Shown here piece by piece: positions 43,659 through 52,580 of a DNA stretch of 64,000 nucleotides (position 1 is the first letter of the stretch; the number at the start of each line of letters is the position of its first letter). This DNA is from Roseburia rectibacter. Lineage in GTDB: Bacteria; Bacillota; Clostridia; Lachnospirales; Lachnospiraceae. The notes under the pieces are model-generated. The model did not search any database, was not told where the DNA came from, and saw only the letters and a list, made by a program, of their open reading frames with translations. Where the stretch lies: contig NZ_CP092473.1 of the NCBI RefSeq assembly GCF_014287515.2, forward strand, positions 422,501 to 486,500, read 5' to 3'. Made by a program: the position numbers and the translations under genes.

Positions 43659-44633
43659 ATGTGTACAGCAGCAACTTACCTGACGAAAGACTTTTATTTT
43701 GGAAGAACATTAGATTATGAATTTTCTTATGGCGAGGAAATCGCGGTGACACCGCGGAATTATCCATTTCATTTCCGTCACACGGAAAATCTGGAAAAAC
43801 ATTATGCGATCATTGGCATGGCGCACATGGCAGGAGATTATCCGCTTTATTATGATGCGGTGAACGAAAAAGGCGTCGGCATGGCGGGACTTAATTTTGT
43901 CGGCAATGCATATTATCATAAGGAAGAAAGCGGTAAAAAAAATGTGGCATCCTTTGAATTTATTCCATGGGTGCTTGCGCAGTGCGCAACGTTAGATGAG
44001 GTGCGGGAGCTGATTGCAGATTTAAATATTGTGGATACGCCGTTCAGTGAAAATCTGCCGTCCGGCATGCTACACTGGATCATCTCAGATAAGAGTGGAT
44101 CGATTACAGTAGAATCCATGAAAGACGGACTGCATATCCATGAAAATCCGGTTGGTGTCCTGACAAACAATCCGCCATTTGAGCAGCAGATGTTTATGCT
44201 GAATAATTACATGGGACTGTCACCAAAACAGCCGGAAAATCATTTTACGGATAAACTGGATCTGAATATGTACAGTCGTGGCATGGGAGCATTAGGACTG
44301 CCGGGTGATCTTTCATCAGCTTCCCGTTTTGCGAGAGTCGCGTTTACAAAAATGAACGCAGTTTCTGACGATTCCGAGGAGGAGAGTGTGGCACAGTTTT
44401 TCCATATCTTAGGATCTGTCGACCAGCAGAGAGGCTGCTGCGAGGTATCCGATGGAAAATATGAGATCACGATCTACACCTCCTGCTGTAATGCAAGCCG
44501 TGGAATTTATTACTACACCACATATTCCAACAGCCAGATCACGGCGGTGGACATGCACAGAGAAGATCTTGACGGAAGTGTTCCGGTGCATTATCCAATG
44601 CTCACAAAACAACAGATCCTGTGGCAGAATTAA
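43659..44633 (+). CDS. Choloylglycine hydrolase family protein (probable bile salt hydrolase)
   Basis: A 324-residue N-terminal nucleophile hydrolase that cleaves the glycine or taurine amide of conjugated bile acids. The second codon is TGT, giving the Cys nucleophile after Met removal. Active-site residues appear in FGRTLDYEF (Arg, Asp), NEKGVGMAGLNF, VLTNNPPFEQQ (Asn) and GLPGDLSSASRFAR (Arg). The GLPGD-S-SRF motif favours bile salt over penicillin V as substrate. The start follows AATGGAG. It converges with a LysR gene and their stop codons overlap. Confidence 0.9.
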   Translation: MCTAATYLTKDFYFGRTLDYEFSYGEEIAVTPRNYPFHFRHTENLEKHYAIIGMAHMAGDYPLYYDAVNEKGVGMAGLNFVGNAYYHKEESGKKNVASFEFIPWVLAQCATLDEVRELIADLNIVDTPFSENLPSGMLHWIISDKSGSITVESMKDGLHIHENPVGVLTNNPPFEQQMFMLNNYMGLSPKQPENHFTDKLDLNMYSRGMGALGLPGDLSSASRFARVAFTKMNAVSDDSEEESVAQFFHILGSVDQQRGCCEVSDGKYEITIYTSCCNASRGIYYYTTYSNSQITAVDMHREDLDGSVPVHYPMLTKQQILWQN

Positions 44634-45526
44634 TCTGGTATCATAGGATACTTACATTCTTTTAAAACAAATTCACAAAAATTTCTTACGGCAGGCGGCA
44701 TAAACGCCTGCCGGTCATGAATCATATACAGATTACGCTCCCATACAGGCGCACTGATCTGCAGAATCTTCACATCCAGCTTTAATAAAAGATCCATATA
44801 AGGAACGACGGCAATGCCAAAACCCTGTGCAGTGAGTCCCGCAATCACCTCGGCTTCCTCTGTCTCATAGGCAATCTGCGGTACTGCATTGATCTGTGAA
44901 AACAGATGGTCCACAACGGCACGCATACCGGAACCGTGGGAAAAATAAATCTGTGGATAGATGAGCGTTTCCGTCAATGCAACGGACTGTTTTGCTGCCA
45001 GTGGGTGATGGTCTGGAACGATAAGTACCAGATCCTCGTGGGTGATCGGCACAGTGTCTAACGATTCTGTCTCCGGCGGCATGGAACAGAAAATCAGATC
45101 ATAATCCCTTGCCGAGAGACCGTTGACAAGATCGCCGGTCGAGCCGGTATGAAATGTAAAACGCACATCATGCTCAGGATGGGATGCCAGATAACGCGCG
45201 GCAAGCTGCGGAATGAAACTGACACCGAGGGAACGCAGCATGCCAAGCCGGATCAATCCGTCACCGCGTGCGCTCCGCTGCAGGGATGAAACTCCGGAAT
45301 CCAATGTGGCAAGCGTGCGGTTTACGCAGATTAAAAACTCTTCCCCAAAACTTGTGAGTGTAGTATTGCGTCCGCTTTTTTCAAAAAGTGCCACGCCAAG
45401 TTCTGCCTCCAACTGCGAGATCGCATGGCTTAAACTCGGCTGTGTGATACAAAGTTCATGTGCAGCCTTTGTGTAGTGCTGCATTTTTGCTAAAGTTACA
45501 AAATAACGAAGCTGGAATAAGTTCAT
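44630..45526 (-). CDS. LysR family transcriptional regulator
   Basis: A 298-residue regulator with an N-terminal winged helix (NLFQLRYFVTLAKMQHYTKA, TQPSLSHAISQLEAELG) and a periplasmic-binding-protein-like effector domain. The start is chosen behind AAGGAGG. It is divergent from a YczE-type membrane protein, its most likely target, and convergent with the bile salt hydrolase. The last codons overlap: TTAA at 44630-44633 gives the stop of both genes. Confidence 0.94.
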   Translation of the reverse strand: MNLFQLRYFVTLAKMQHYTKAAHELCITQPSLSHAISQLEAELGVALFEKSGRNTTLTSFGEEFLICVNRTLATLDSGVSSLQRSARGDGLIRLGMLRSLGVSFIPQLAARYLASHPEHDVRFTFHTGSTGDLVNGLSARDYDLIFCSMPPETESLDTVPITHEDLVLIVPDHHPLAAKQSVALTETLIYPQIYFSHGSGMRAVVDHLFSQINAVPQIAYETEEAEVIAGLTAQGFGIAVVPYMDLLLKLDVKILQISAPVWERNLYMIHDRQAFMPPAVRNFCEFVLKECKYPMIPD

Positions 45527-45615
45527 GGCAATCCTCCTTGTTTTGCGAAGCAAAATCCGAGCCCAATGGCGAGGAGAGGATTTTCCTTCCTGTTTTGCTC
45601 ATTTTATCACGATTA

Positions 45616-45630
45616 ATAGATACTGTCTAT
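45616..45630. promoter_or_regulatory. Candidate LysR operator
   Basis: ATAGATACTGTCTAT has perfect 5-bp arms around a 5-bp centre and contains the T-N11-A pattern of LysR boxes. It lies in the divergent region between the LysR gene and the YczE-type gene. Confidence 0.55.
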
Positions 45631-45757
45631 CGAACTATAAAAACTATTGATTTGTTAAATGAATTAGAAAGGTGTAAAGTGTTTCTGAAATTTGGGGATG
45701 GCCATAAATGCAGAAGCAGGACTTCTGTAAAAACATCCCCGGGAGGAAATATTTAAA

Positions 45758-46444
45758 ATGAAAGAAACAGAAATACAGAAAGAAAAATCCCGCCGCACGG
45801 TCCGCGGGGAACTTGCACTCATGGTCGCAGTTGCCATCAACAGTCTTGGTGTTGTACTGATGCTGCATTCCGGTGCAGGCATCTCGGCAATATCAAGCGT
45901 GCCGTATGCATTTTCCGAAGTTTTCACACGCGTATCGCTTGGAACCTGGACTTATATATTTCAGGGACTTCTGGTGCTAAGTCTCATGATCCTGCGGAAA
46001 AAATTTGTGCCGCAGTATCTGTTCAGTTTTGTAGTGGGATTTGCATTCAGCGAATTATTGGATGTGCATGAGAGCTGGATCAATGTTTTGCCGCTGACGC
46101 CGGGATATCGTGTAATCTATTTTCTGATCAGTTATATTTTGCTCTGTATTGGAATTGCTTTGTCGAACCGATGCAAACTGCCGATCATACCGACGGATTT
46201 ATTCCCGAGAGAATTGTCGGATATCACATCCGTTACCTATTCTAAGATCAAAGTTGGATTTGATGTTACCTGCCTTGCCGTGACAGCCGGACTGACCTTT
46301 GCATTTTTAGGACATCTTGACGGCCTTGGGATCGGAACTATTTTAGCCGCATTTACTATGGGAAAAGTGATCGGACTGATCGGAAAATGGATGGACAGAC
46401 ATGCCTGCTTTGTATCGTTCATGACACAAAGACAGACAGCCTGA
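45758..46444 (+). CDS. YczE/YyaS/YitT-type integral membrane protein
   Basis: A 228-residue membrane protein with about six helices. The first helix region reads ELALMVAVAINSLGVVLMLH, and later KLPIIPTDLFPRELSDITSV, typical of the YczE group (also labelled DUF6198). Function is unknown; relatives are thought to be transporters. GGGAGGAAA precedes the start. Divergent orientation to a LysR gene with an operator-like repeat suggests regulated expression. Confidence 0.8.
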   Translation: MKETEIQKEKSRRTVRGELALMVAVAINSLGVVLMLHSGAGISAISSVPYAFSEVFTRVSLGTWTYIFQGLLVLSLMILRKKFVPQYLFSFVVGFAFSELLDVHESWINVLPLTPGYRVIYFLISYILLCIGIALSNRCKLPIIPTDLFPRELSDITSVTYSKIKVGFDVTCLAVTAGLTFAFLGHLDGLGIGTILAAFTMGKVIGLIGKWMDRHACFVSFMTQRQTA

Positions 46445-46516
46445 ACTAGTGTAATGTATCATTCACATTTCGTATAATTACTTACCTGAATTTTCATCTG
46501 CTGTGGCAAATGAAAA

Positions 46517-46936
46517 TTACAAATTTTTCTCAAATGCTTCCACTGCCTTTGCATCTAAGATAGAGGTGCAATGTGGGCAGCGGCAGGCATCGATCGCAAT
46601 CTCACTTTTACACATCGGACAGATCTTAGTTGGCTTTTTCTCTTCCGGCGCATCTTCTTTGACCGCTAATTTCGAAGCAGCGGTATTTAACGCTTTCACC
46701 AGTATAAATACAACAAAAGCCATGATCAGGAAATTCATCACAGCAGTCAGAAACTTTCCGTAATTCAATGTGACATCCCCAACAATATTCCAGTGCAGCT
46801 TGTCAAAATTCATGCCACCGAAAATTCCAAGAAACGGGTTGATAATATCCTCGACCAGTGACGACACAATACTTGTAAAAGCACCGCCGATAATAATACC
46901 GACAGCCATGTCCATCCGAATCGAACCCATCCACAT
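46517..46936 (-). CDS. mscL: Large-conductance mechanosensitive channel MscL with C-terminal zinc ribbon, N-terminus short
   Basis: A 139-residue protein. DMAVGIIIGGAFTSIVSSLV is the pore-lining first helix, and FLTAVMNFLIMAFVVFILVK is the second. The C-terminus adds CPMCKSEIAIDACRCPHC, a four-Cys zinc ribbon found in many Firmicute MscL proteins. The N-terminal amphipathic helix (usually about 12-15 residues before DMAVG) is nearly absent: an in-frame TGA stands 12 nt upstream of the only ATG, and no Shine-Dalgarno is close. It may be a slightly truncated or miscarried start. The channel relieves osmotic downshock. Confidence 0.82.
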   Translation of the reverse strand: MWMGSIRMDMAVGIIIGGAFTSIVSSLVEDIINPFLGIFGGMNFDKLHWNIVGDVTLNYGKFLTAVMNFLIMAFVVFILVKALNTAASKLAVKEDAPEEKKPTKICPMCKSEIAIDACRCPHCTSILDAKAVEAFEKNL

Positions 46937-47083
46937 AATTATATCGGCTCAAAATCCCCCCACAAGACTGTTCATAACAAAAAAGTGTGTTATAATCAAA
47001 AACAGGAAATAATTTGAATACAAAAAGAAATAGATAACACAAAAAACAGCAAAAATAGAAGCAAAAAAGAAGGTGTGACACAC

Positions 47084-49135
47084 ATGACAATGCAGGAAGC
47101 GGTCATAAAAAATATTGATACGGATTACTCGTACCAGCTTGCAAAACGGATGGAGCAGTTTCGCTCAAACGAAAAACTCGGTTACCGTCCTGCGGGTTCG
47201 AAGGCAGAATTCCTGACAGGGGAAATGTTAAAGGATGAGATGCAAAAACTTGGACTGTCGGATGTATGTAAAAATGCGGTTACCGTGGATGGCTGGGAGT
47301 TTAAAAATGCGGAGCTTACGTTTGAAACGAAAGAGGGAAAAAGGCATACCGCATTGCTCGGGGCATATCAGACAGATTTTGTAACGGACGGTGAGCAGGC
47401 ATTTTCCCTGATGTATCTTGGAAAGGGAACAGAAGCGGATTATGAAGGGAAAGATGTAACCGGAAAACTGGTGTTAGTGGATATCAACCAGAGAGATGAG
47501 TGGTGGATCAATTATCCGGTTTATCAGGCACATTTAAAAGGTGCGGCGGCAGTGATCGCTGTGCAGTGTGGCGGTTATGGAGAAGTCGATGCGAAGGCAC
47601 TCAACGCACAGGATATCGCCGGACCGGAGGATGCACCGGCATTTTCCATCTCAAGGGAGGATGCTGCATTATTGCGGGAACTGCTGGATGGAGAGAAAGA
47701 AGCAACCGTATGGTTGAAAGCCGACAGCCGGGTAAAACGTGACTGCACGACTTATAACATTTCAGGCTGTATTCCGGGAAAACACCCGGAGCGCATGGTA
47801 TTGTTGTCTGCACACTATGACTCCTATTTCAGTGGATTTCAAGATGATAATACGGCAGTCGCCATGATGTTTGGCATTGCAAAAACGCTGATTGAAAGCG
47901 GATTCAAGCCGAACAACACGATCGTGTTCTGTGCGATGGCGGCAGAGGAATGGGGCGTTGTTGATTCCAACTTTGACTGGTCGACCGGAGCTTACGAGCA
48001 GATTTTTACCGCACATCCGGAATGGGTCGGAAAAGTGATCGCAGATCTGAATTTTGAGCTGCCGGCGCTGGCACACGGCACGCGTGCAAGAATCCGCTGC
48101 TGTTATGAATATGTACATTATATAAAAGAATATTTAGACGGACTTCCGGAACTGACAAAGGCTTATCCTGAGATGACAAGCATGACGGCACCGATCGAAA
48201 CCTGGTCAGATGATTTTTCGATGGCAATCGCAGGAATCCCTTCCATGGTCAATGATTTTACCGGCGGAAGTTTCATGGAAACACATTACCATTCCCAGTT
48301 TGATAATGATGATTTTTATGATGAGGCGGTTTACCGGCTGCACCATGAGCTGTTCACACTGCTGATCTTAGCACTGGATGACACGGCAGTTGTGCCGCTT
48401 GATTTTACACCGGTTTTAGAGCGTGTGATCGCGGGAGACAGCAGGATTGTGACCGCTGCGGAAGAAATATTGTCACAGACAAAGAAAAATCAGATTGGGC
48501 AGGAACAGATTGCCACAGCCGCCAAAAAATTAATTCAGGTAACAGAAGAGGCACAGAAAAAAGAAAAACAGTCTTACGACCAGACTGCCGCAATCAATGC
48601 CCGCTACCACATGCTTCTTGCAAATGGTAATATGGAAGAGGCAGAGCAGCTTTTTGTGGAAAACAGAAGCAGGGAGGCAAAACTGCTTGCAAAGTTTAAG
48701 CAGGAGCAGGATTGTTTTGTCCGTATTGACTGGTATGGAGAGGTATTTTTCCCACACGAGATCCTGTGGAAAAATATTGGCTTGCTGCAGGATACCATAG
48801 ATGCTTTAGAACAGTCTGATGTGGATAAAGCACTGGAAAAAATTTATCAGGTGGATAACAATGCATATGCGTTTATGTTTGATGAATATGTCTACCGCCA
48901 TTTTACGGATTATGTGTTCAACCAGCCGAAGGAGCGTTTAAAATGGGGTTATGGCCGGTTGTTAGAGCATGAGGATCTCTACCATGTGGTAAAATGTCTG
49001 CTGAAGAAAAGAAAAGAGGCGGACACGGACTATCGGGAAGAATTGCATTACCTGAAGGAATGTTATAATAAACAGACCGGACGTTTATTGGGTACGTTAA
49101 AAGAAATCAGTCAGACAATACAGGAAATGTTTTGA
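47084..49135 (+). CDS. M28 family zinc peptidase with PA domain
   Basis: A 683-residue aminopeptidase-like protein without a signal peptide, so probably cytoplasmic. A PA insert (about residues 95-215, VYQAHLKGAAAVIAVQCGG) precedes the catalytic M28 domain: LLSAHYDSYFSGFQDDNTA (His, Asp), MAAEEWG (Glu-Glu), ADLNFE and METHYHSQFDNDD (His). The C-terminal ~240 residues are helical and unlike the core. The start uses AGAAGG 10 nt upstream of an ATG; a GTG 9 nt earlier is possible. Confidence 0.88.
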   Translation: MTMQEAVIKNIDTDYSYQLAKRMEQFRSNEKLGYRPAGSKAEFLTGEMLKDEMQKLGLSDVCKNAVTVDGWEFKNAELTFETKEGKRHTALLGAYQTDFVTDGEQAFSLMYLGKGTEADYEGKDVTGKLVLVDINQRDEWWINYPVYQAHLKGAAAVIAVQCGGYGEVDAKALNAQDIAGPEDAPAFSISREDAALLRELLDGEKEATVWLKADSRVKRDCTTYNISGCIPGKHPERMVLLSAHYDSYFSGFQDDNTAVAMMFGIAKTLIESGFKPNNTIVFCAMAAEEWGVVDSNFDWSTGAYEQIFTAHPEWVGKVIADLNFELPALAHGTRARIRCCYEYVHYIKEYLDGLPELTKAYPEMTSMTAPIETWSDDFSMAIAGIPSMVNDFTGGSFMETHYHSQFDNDDFYDEAVYRLHHELFTLLILALDDTAVVPLDFTPVLERVIAGDSRIVTAAEEILSQTKKNQIGQEQIATAAKKLIQVTEEAQKKEKQSYDQTAAINARYHMLLANGNMEEAEQLFVENRSREAKLLAKFKQEQDCFVRIDWYGEVFFPHEILWKNIGLLQDTIDALEQSDVDKALEKIYQVDNNAYAFMFDEYVYRHFTDYVFNQPKERLKWGYGRLLEHEDLYHVVKCLLKKRKEADTDYREELHYLKECYNKQTGRLLGTLKEISQTIQEMF

Positions 49136-49189
49136 TATAATAAAAGCAATCGCTCAGACAATACAGGAAATGTTTTGATACAATAAAAG
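49111..49189 (+). repeat. 36-bp direct duplication at the peptidase 3' end
   Basis: Copy 1 (49111-49146) and copy 2 (49154-49189) differ at one base and are 43 bp apart. Copy 1 encodes the last residues QTIQEMF and the stop; copy 2 is non-coding and supplies part of the leader of the next gene. It looks like a recent tandem duplication. Confidence 0.9.
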
Positions 49190-49203
49190 GGGATAAGAAA
49201 AAT

Positions 49204-49839
49204 ATGAAATCGGACAAATTATACCGGGTAGAGCGTGAAGATCTGCCAAAATTAGAACAGCTGTTATACCGTTGTTTTGCGCACGATCCACTTTATGAAA
49301 CGCTGATCCCGGATGCCGAAGTAAGAAAACGGCTGATGCCGGAATTATTTCAATGTGATATGGATGAATTTTATGAGACATGTGAGATTTTTGCGGACAG
49401 TAAAGAATTAAACAGTATTCTTGTTGTGTCGGATGAAGCGGAACATATCAATATGTTTCATTTTTTCCTGACGGAGTCGTGGGCGACGATCCATACGGAT
49501 GCATATTTGATCAAAGAAGATCCGACACTTGCAACGTTCCACAATTTTATCAAGGGTGGAGATTACCTGAACTCGAGCTGGACTGATCAGCTGCATCAGA
49601 CACAGAGGCTTCATATCATTTATCTGGCAGTCGATCCGGATATGCAGCATCATGGAATTGCAGCCAAACTGTTAGATGAGACGATCGCATATGCGCAGGA
49701 ACACCACATGATGATCTCATTGGAAACACACAATGAAAAAAATGTTGATTTTTATAAAAATTTTGGATTTCAGGTGTATGGCATTGTGGAGAAGAATTTC
49801 CCATTGAAACAATATTGCCTGATCCGGGAATATCAGTAG
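49204..49839 (+). CDS. GNAT family acetyltransferase
   Basis: A 211-residue protein of the Gcn5-related fold. The acetyl-CoA binding part is IIYLAVDPDMQHHGIAAKLL (about residues 137-156), and the C-terminal motif is NEKNVDFYKNFGFQVYGIV. The start follows AAGGGGATAAG. The substrate is unknown. A terminator follows, separating it from the flagellar genes. Confidence 0.9.
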   Translation: MKSDKLYRVEREDLPKLEQLLYRCFAHDPLYETLIPDAEVRKRLMPELFQCDMDEFYETCEIFADSKELNSILVVSDEAEHINMFHFFLTESWATIHTDAYLIKEDPTLATFHNFIKGGDYLNSSWTDQLHQTQRLHIIYLAVDPDMQHHGIAAKLLDETIAYAQEHHMMISLETHNEKNVDFYKNFGFQVYGIVEKNFPLKQYCLIREYQ

Positions 49840-49841
49840 GA

Positions 49842-49888
49842 AAATGACGGGATACTGCAGAAAGAGTGTTCCGTCATTTCTTTTTTAT
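49842..49888 (+). terminator. Rho-independent terminator before the flagellar operon
   Basis: AAATGACGG and CCGTCATTT form a 9-bp stem with a 20-nt loop, followed by CTTTTTTATT. Confidence 0.85.
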
Positions 49889-49897
49889 TATTTGGAC

Positions 49898-49924
49898 TAA
49901 TGAAAAAAATGATTCGTCCGATAT
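49898..49924 (+). promoter_or_regulatory. Sigma-28-type promoter of the flgM operon
   Basis: TAAT, 15 nt, TCCGATAT, close to the TAAA-N15-GCCGATAA consensus of sigma-28. It lies 43 nt before flgM and has the same -10 box as the flagellin promoter at 61333. Confidence 0.65.
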
Positions 49925-49967
49925 AAAGACTAGAAAGCGAATTTCAAGGAAGAAAGGAGATGCCATT

Positions 49968-50249
49968 ATGCGAGTAGAAGCTTATAATCAGGTGGCACAA
50001 CTTTACAATAGAGAGAAAACGCAGAAAGTGCAGAACACAAAACAGATGAGCACCGGACGCGATGAAGTGCAGATCTCTTCTATGGGACGTGATTACCAGA
50101 TCGCAAAGCAGGCAGTGGCAGATGCTTCGGATATCAGGGAAGATAGAGTCGCACAGCTTAAGGAAAGGTTGGACTCTGGTAATTATAACGTGGATATGAA
50201 TGATTTCGCGAATAAGTTATTAGAAAAGTACAATGCTTTAGTAAAGTAA
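49968..50249 (+). CDS. flgM: Anti-sigma-28 factor FlgM
   Basis: A 93-residue protein. Its N-terminal part is likely disordered, while the C-terminal half has the sigma-binding pattern VQISSMGRDYQIAKQAVAD, REDRVAQLKERLDSGNYNVD and FANKLLEKY. It holds sigma-28 inactive until the hook is complete. AGAAAGGAGA precedes the start. It heads a run of late flagellar genes. Confidence 0.93.
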   Translation: MRVEAYNQVAQLYNREKTQKVQNTKQMSTGRDEVQISSMGRDYQIAKQAVADASDIREDRVAQLKERLDSGNYNVDMNDFANKLLEKYNALVK

Positions 50250-50265
50250 AAGTGAGGATGAATCT

Positions 50266-50778
50266 GTGGCTAGTTTAATGGAAGAGCTTTTGGATGTGCT
50301 GGGTAAAGAAGAGAAGCAGTATCAGGAACTGATCACACTTGCGACTGAAAAAACAGACGCAGTGGTGCAGGGCAATATCGAACATCTTACGGATGTTACG
50401 ACGAGAGAGCAGGATGCTGCGAGCGTGCTTCTTAATCTTTCCAATAAAAGAAACCGTGTCCTGACGGATATGGCGACTGTCCTTGGTCAGAGTCCGGAAG
50501 AGATGACAATCACAAAGATGATCGGATATCTTAACAAGCAGCCAAAAGAACAGGAAGCACTTACCAGACAGCGTGACAGGCTGCTTGAGGCCGGTGCTAA
50601 GATGCAGCAGCTAAACAGACAGAATGAAGCACTTTTAAAACAGGCATTGGAGATGGTGGAATTTGACCTTACCTTGCTAAGAAGCACGCGGCAGGCACCT
50701 GAGACTGCCAACTATGATAAAAACGCTTACAATACGGGCGATATCTTAGGAAGCAGCGGATTCGACGCAAAGCAATAG
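50266..50778 (+). CDS. flgN: FlgN family flagellar export chaperone
   Basis: A 170-residue, almost wholly helical protein starting at GTG after GAGGATG, 16 nt after flgM. The first half (MEELLDVLGKEEKQYQELIT, LATEKTDAVVQGNI) is the FlgN pattern. It should hold the hook-filament junction proteins FlgK and FlgL, encoded directly downstream, before export. Confidence 0.9.
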   Translation: MASLMEELLDVLGKEEKQYQELITLATEKTDAVVQGNIEHLTDVTTREQDAASVLLNLSNKRNRVLTDMATVLGQSPEEMTITKMIGYLNKQPKEQEALTRQRDRLLEAGAKMQQLNRQNEALLKQALEMVEFDLTLLRSTRQAPETANYDKNAYNTGDILGSSGFDAKQ

Positions 50779-50799
50779 TAAAAGCAGGGAGGAACTACC

Positions 50800-52563
50800 A
50801 TGGCAAATGGTTTTGGAAGTATGTTTATCGGCGTAGCCGGTTTACAGAGCAGTCAGAATGCACTTAACGTAACATCAAACAACCTGGCGAACTTAGATAC
50901 AACAGGATATGTGCGTCAGAGCGTTTTGTTTGCAGACCGTGACTATGTCACATTTAATACAACAGCAGCAATCAGCAATCAGCAATCCGGTCTTGGTGTA
51001 ACGATCGGAGATGTTGTCCATTCAAGAGATGTATTCTTAGATCGGTTATACCGTACGGAATCAAGCCGTCAGTCTTTTTATGCATCGACTAGTGAGGCAC
51101 TGACAGAAGTGCAGAACTATTATCAGGAATTAGAGGGACAGGCTTTTCAGGATGCATTAACCGATTTCTGGGGCTCATTTCAGGAGCTATATAAATACCC
51201 GGAGGATAGCGTATATCAGAATCTTGTTGTTCAGAAGGCACAGCTTTTTACCAGCAGATCAAGTGCTGTTTATTCTGGACTGAAGAGTTATCAGTATAAT
51301 ATCAATTCACAGATTTCCGATGACATTGATCAGGTCAATGAACTTGGAAAGACGATCAGTGAACTGAATCTGCAGATCCAGAAGATCGAGGCAGGAAATA
51401 TTGAGACTGCAATGACACTGCGTGATGCGAGAGATTTAGCACTGGATGAGTTAGCAAGTCTCGTTGATATCTCCTATAAAGAAGAAGTAAACGGTGTTGT
51501 GCGCGTCAGCGTGGAGGGCAACGAGTTTGTCAATGAGAACGGCTACTATAAAGTAGAAAAACAGACGGACAAAGCGACAGGATTTGTGACACCATACTGG
51601 TCTCATCTGTCAGATCCGGACAAGGGTGAGTATACCTATCTGTTTAATTTTAACCGTGATATTTCCACGGAAAATAAAAACGATATGGGAGAGATCAAAG
51701 CTCTTGTGCTTGCGAGAGGAGATAAAGTTGCCAATTACAAGGATATTCTTGGAGTGGACGGCAAGACTTATGATGATACGACAGGCATGTCGGTTATGCT
51801 CCGTGCAGAAGCACAGATGGATCAGCTGTTCCATGGAATTGCAACAGCGATCAACGATATTTTATGCCCGAATACGGAAGCATCGAATTATATCACAGGC
51901 CTGACAGGAAATAATTCCGTTACCATGACGGATGCAGATGGCAATACTTATACGGTAACAGCAAATACAAAGATCTTAGATGCAGATAAATGCGCAGTGG
52001 GATCAGATGGGAAACTGCCACCACAGGAGTTATTTACAAGACTTGGAACGGAACGTTATACGGAGGTTTCCTATACAGATCCGGCTTCTGGTGAGACAAA
52101 GACCTATTATTTATACAATGAAGAAGATCCGGCTGATACAACAAAGCAGTACACGATGGGAAGTACAAGTGTGAACAGCGCATTGATCACAGATGAAACA
52201 CTACTTCCACATTTACGGCAGAATGGAGACGTGGACCAGTCCCTGATGGCGACACTTGCAGCAGTGTGGGATAAAGAAAGCCTTACAGTCAATCCGAATG
52301 ACACAAAGGCATACAGCTTTAAGGACTATTATGCAGCTATGATCGGAGAGGTTGCTACCTACGGAAATGTATACAATTCTACTGCAACAAACCTTTCCCA
52401 GACGGTACAGTCAGTTGATAACCAGAGACAGCAGGTAATCGGAGTTTCTTCGGATGAAGAACTGACTTATATGATCAAATACCAGAACGCATACAATGCA
52501 TCCAGCCGTTTTATTAATGTGATTAATGAGATGATCGAGCATCTGATCACACAGCTTGGATAG
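50800..52563 (+). CDS. flgK: Flagellar hook-associated protein FlgK, first paralogue
   Basis: A 587-residue junction protein. The N-terminal D0 segment reads GVAGLQSSQNALNVTSNNLA and NLDTTGYVRQ; the C-terminal D0 reads GVSSDEELTYMIKYQNAYNA and SSRFINVINEMIEHLI. The central part is a typical variable region. GGGAGGAAC precedes the start. A second FlgK-type gene follows after 17 nt. FlgK forms the ring between hook and filament. Confidence 0.93.
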   Translation: MANGFGSMFIGVAGLQSSQNALNVTSNNLANLDTTGYVRQSVLFADRDYVTFNTTAAISNQQSGLGVTIGDVVHSRDVFLDRLYRTESSRQSFYASTSEALTEVQNYYQELEGQAFQDALTDFWGSFQELYKYPEDSVYQNLVVQKAQLFTSRSSAVYSGLKSYQYNINSQISDDIDQVNELGKTISELNLQIQKIEAGNIETAMTLRDARDLALDELASLVDISYKEEVNGVVRVSVEGNEFVNENGYYKVEKQTDKATGFVTPYWSHLSDPDKGEYTYLFNFNRDISTENKNDMGEIKALVLARGDKVANYKDILGVDGKTYDDTTGMSVMLRAEAQMDQLFHGIATAINDILCPNTEASNYITGLTGNNSVTMTDADGNTYTVTANTKILDADKCAVGSDGKLPPQELFTRLGTERYTEVSYTDPASGETKTYYLYNEEDPADTTKQYTMGSTSVNSALITDETLLPHLRQNGDVDQSLMATLAAVWDKESLTVNPNDTKAYSFKDYYAAMIGEVATYGNVYNSTATNLSQTVQSVDNQRQQVIGVSSDEELTYMIKYQNAYNASSRFINVINEMIEHLITQLG

Positions 52564-52580
52564 CAGCATAGGAGGTTAAC

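Noticed and set aside
46916..46960. Sigma-28 promoter before mscL
   Set aside because: A GCCGATAT box exists on the minus strand but there is no TAAA at the right distance.
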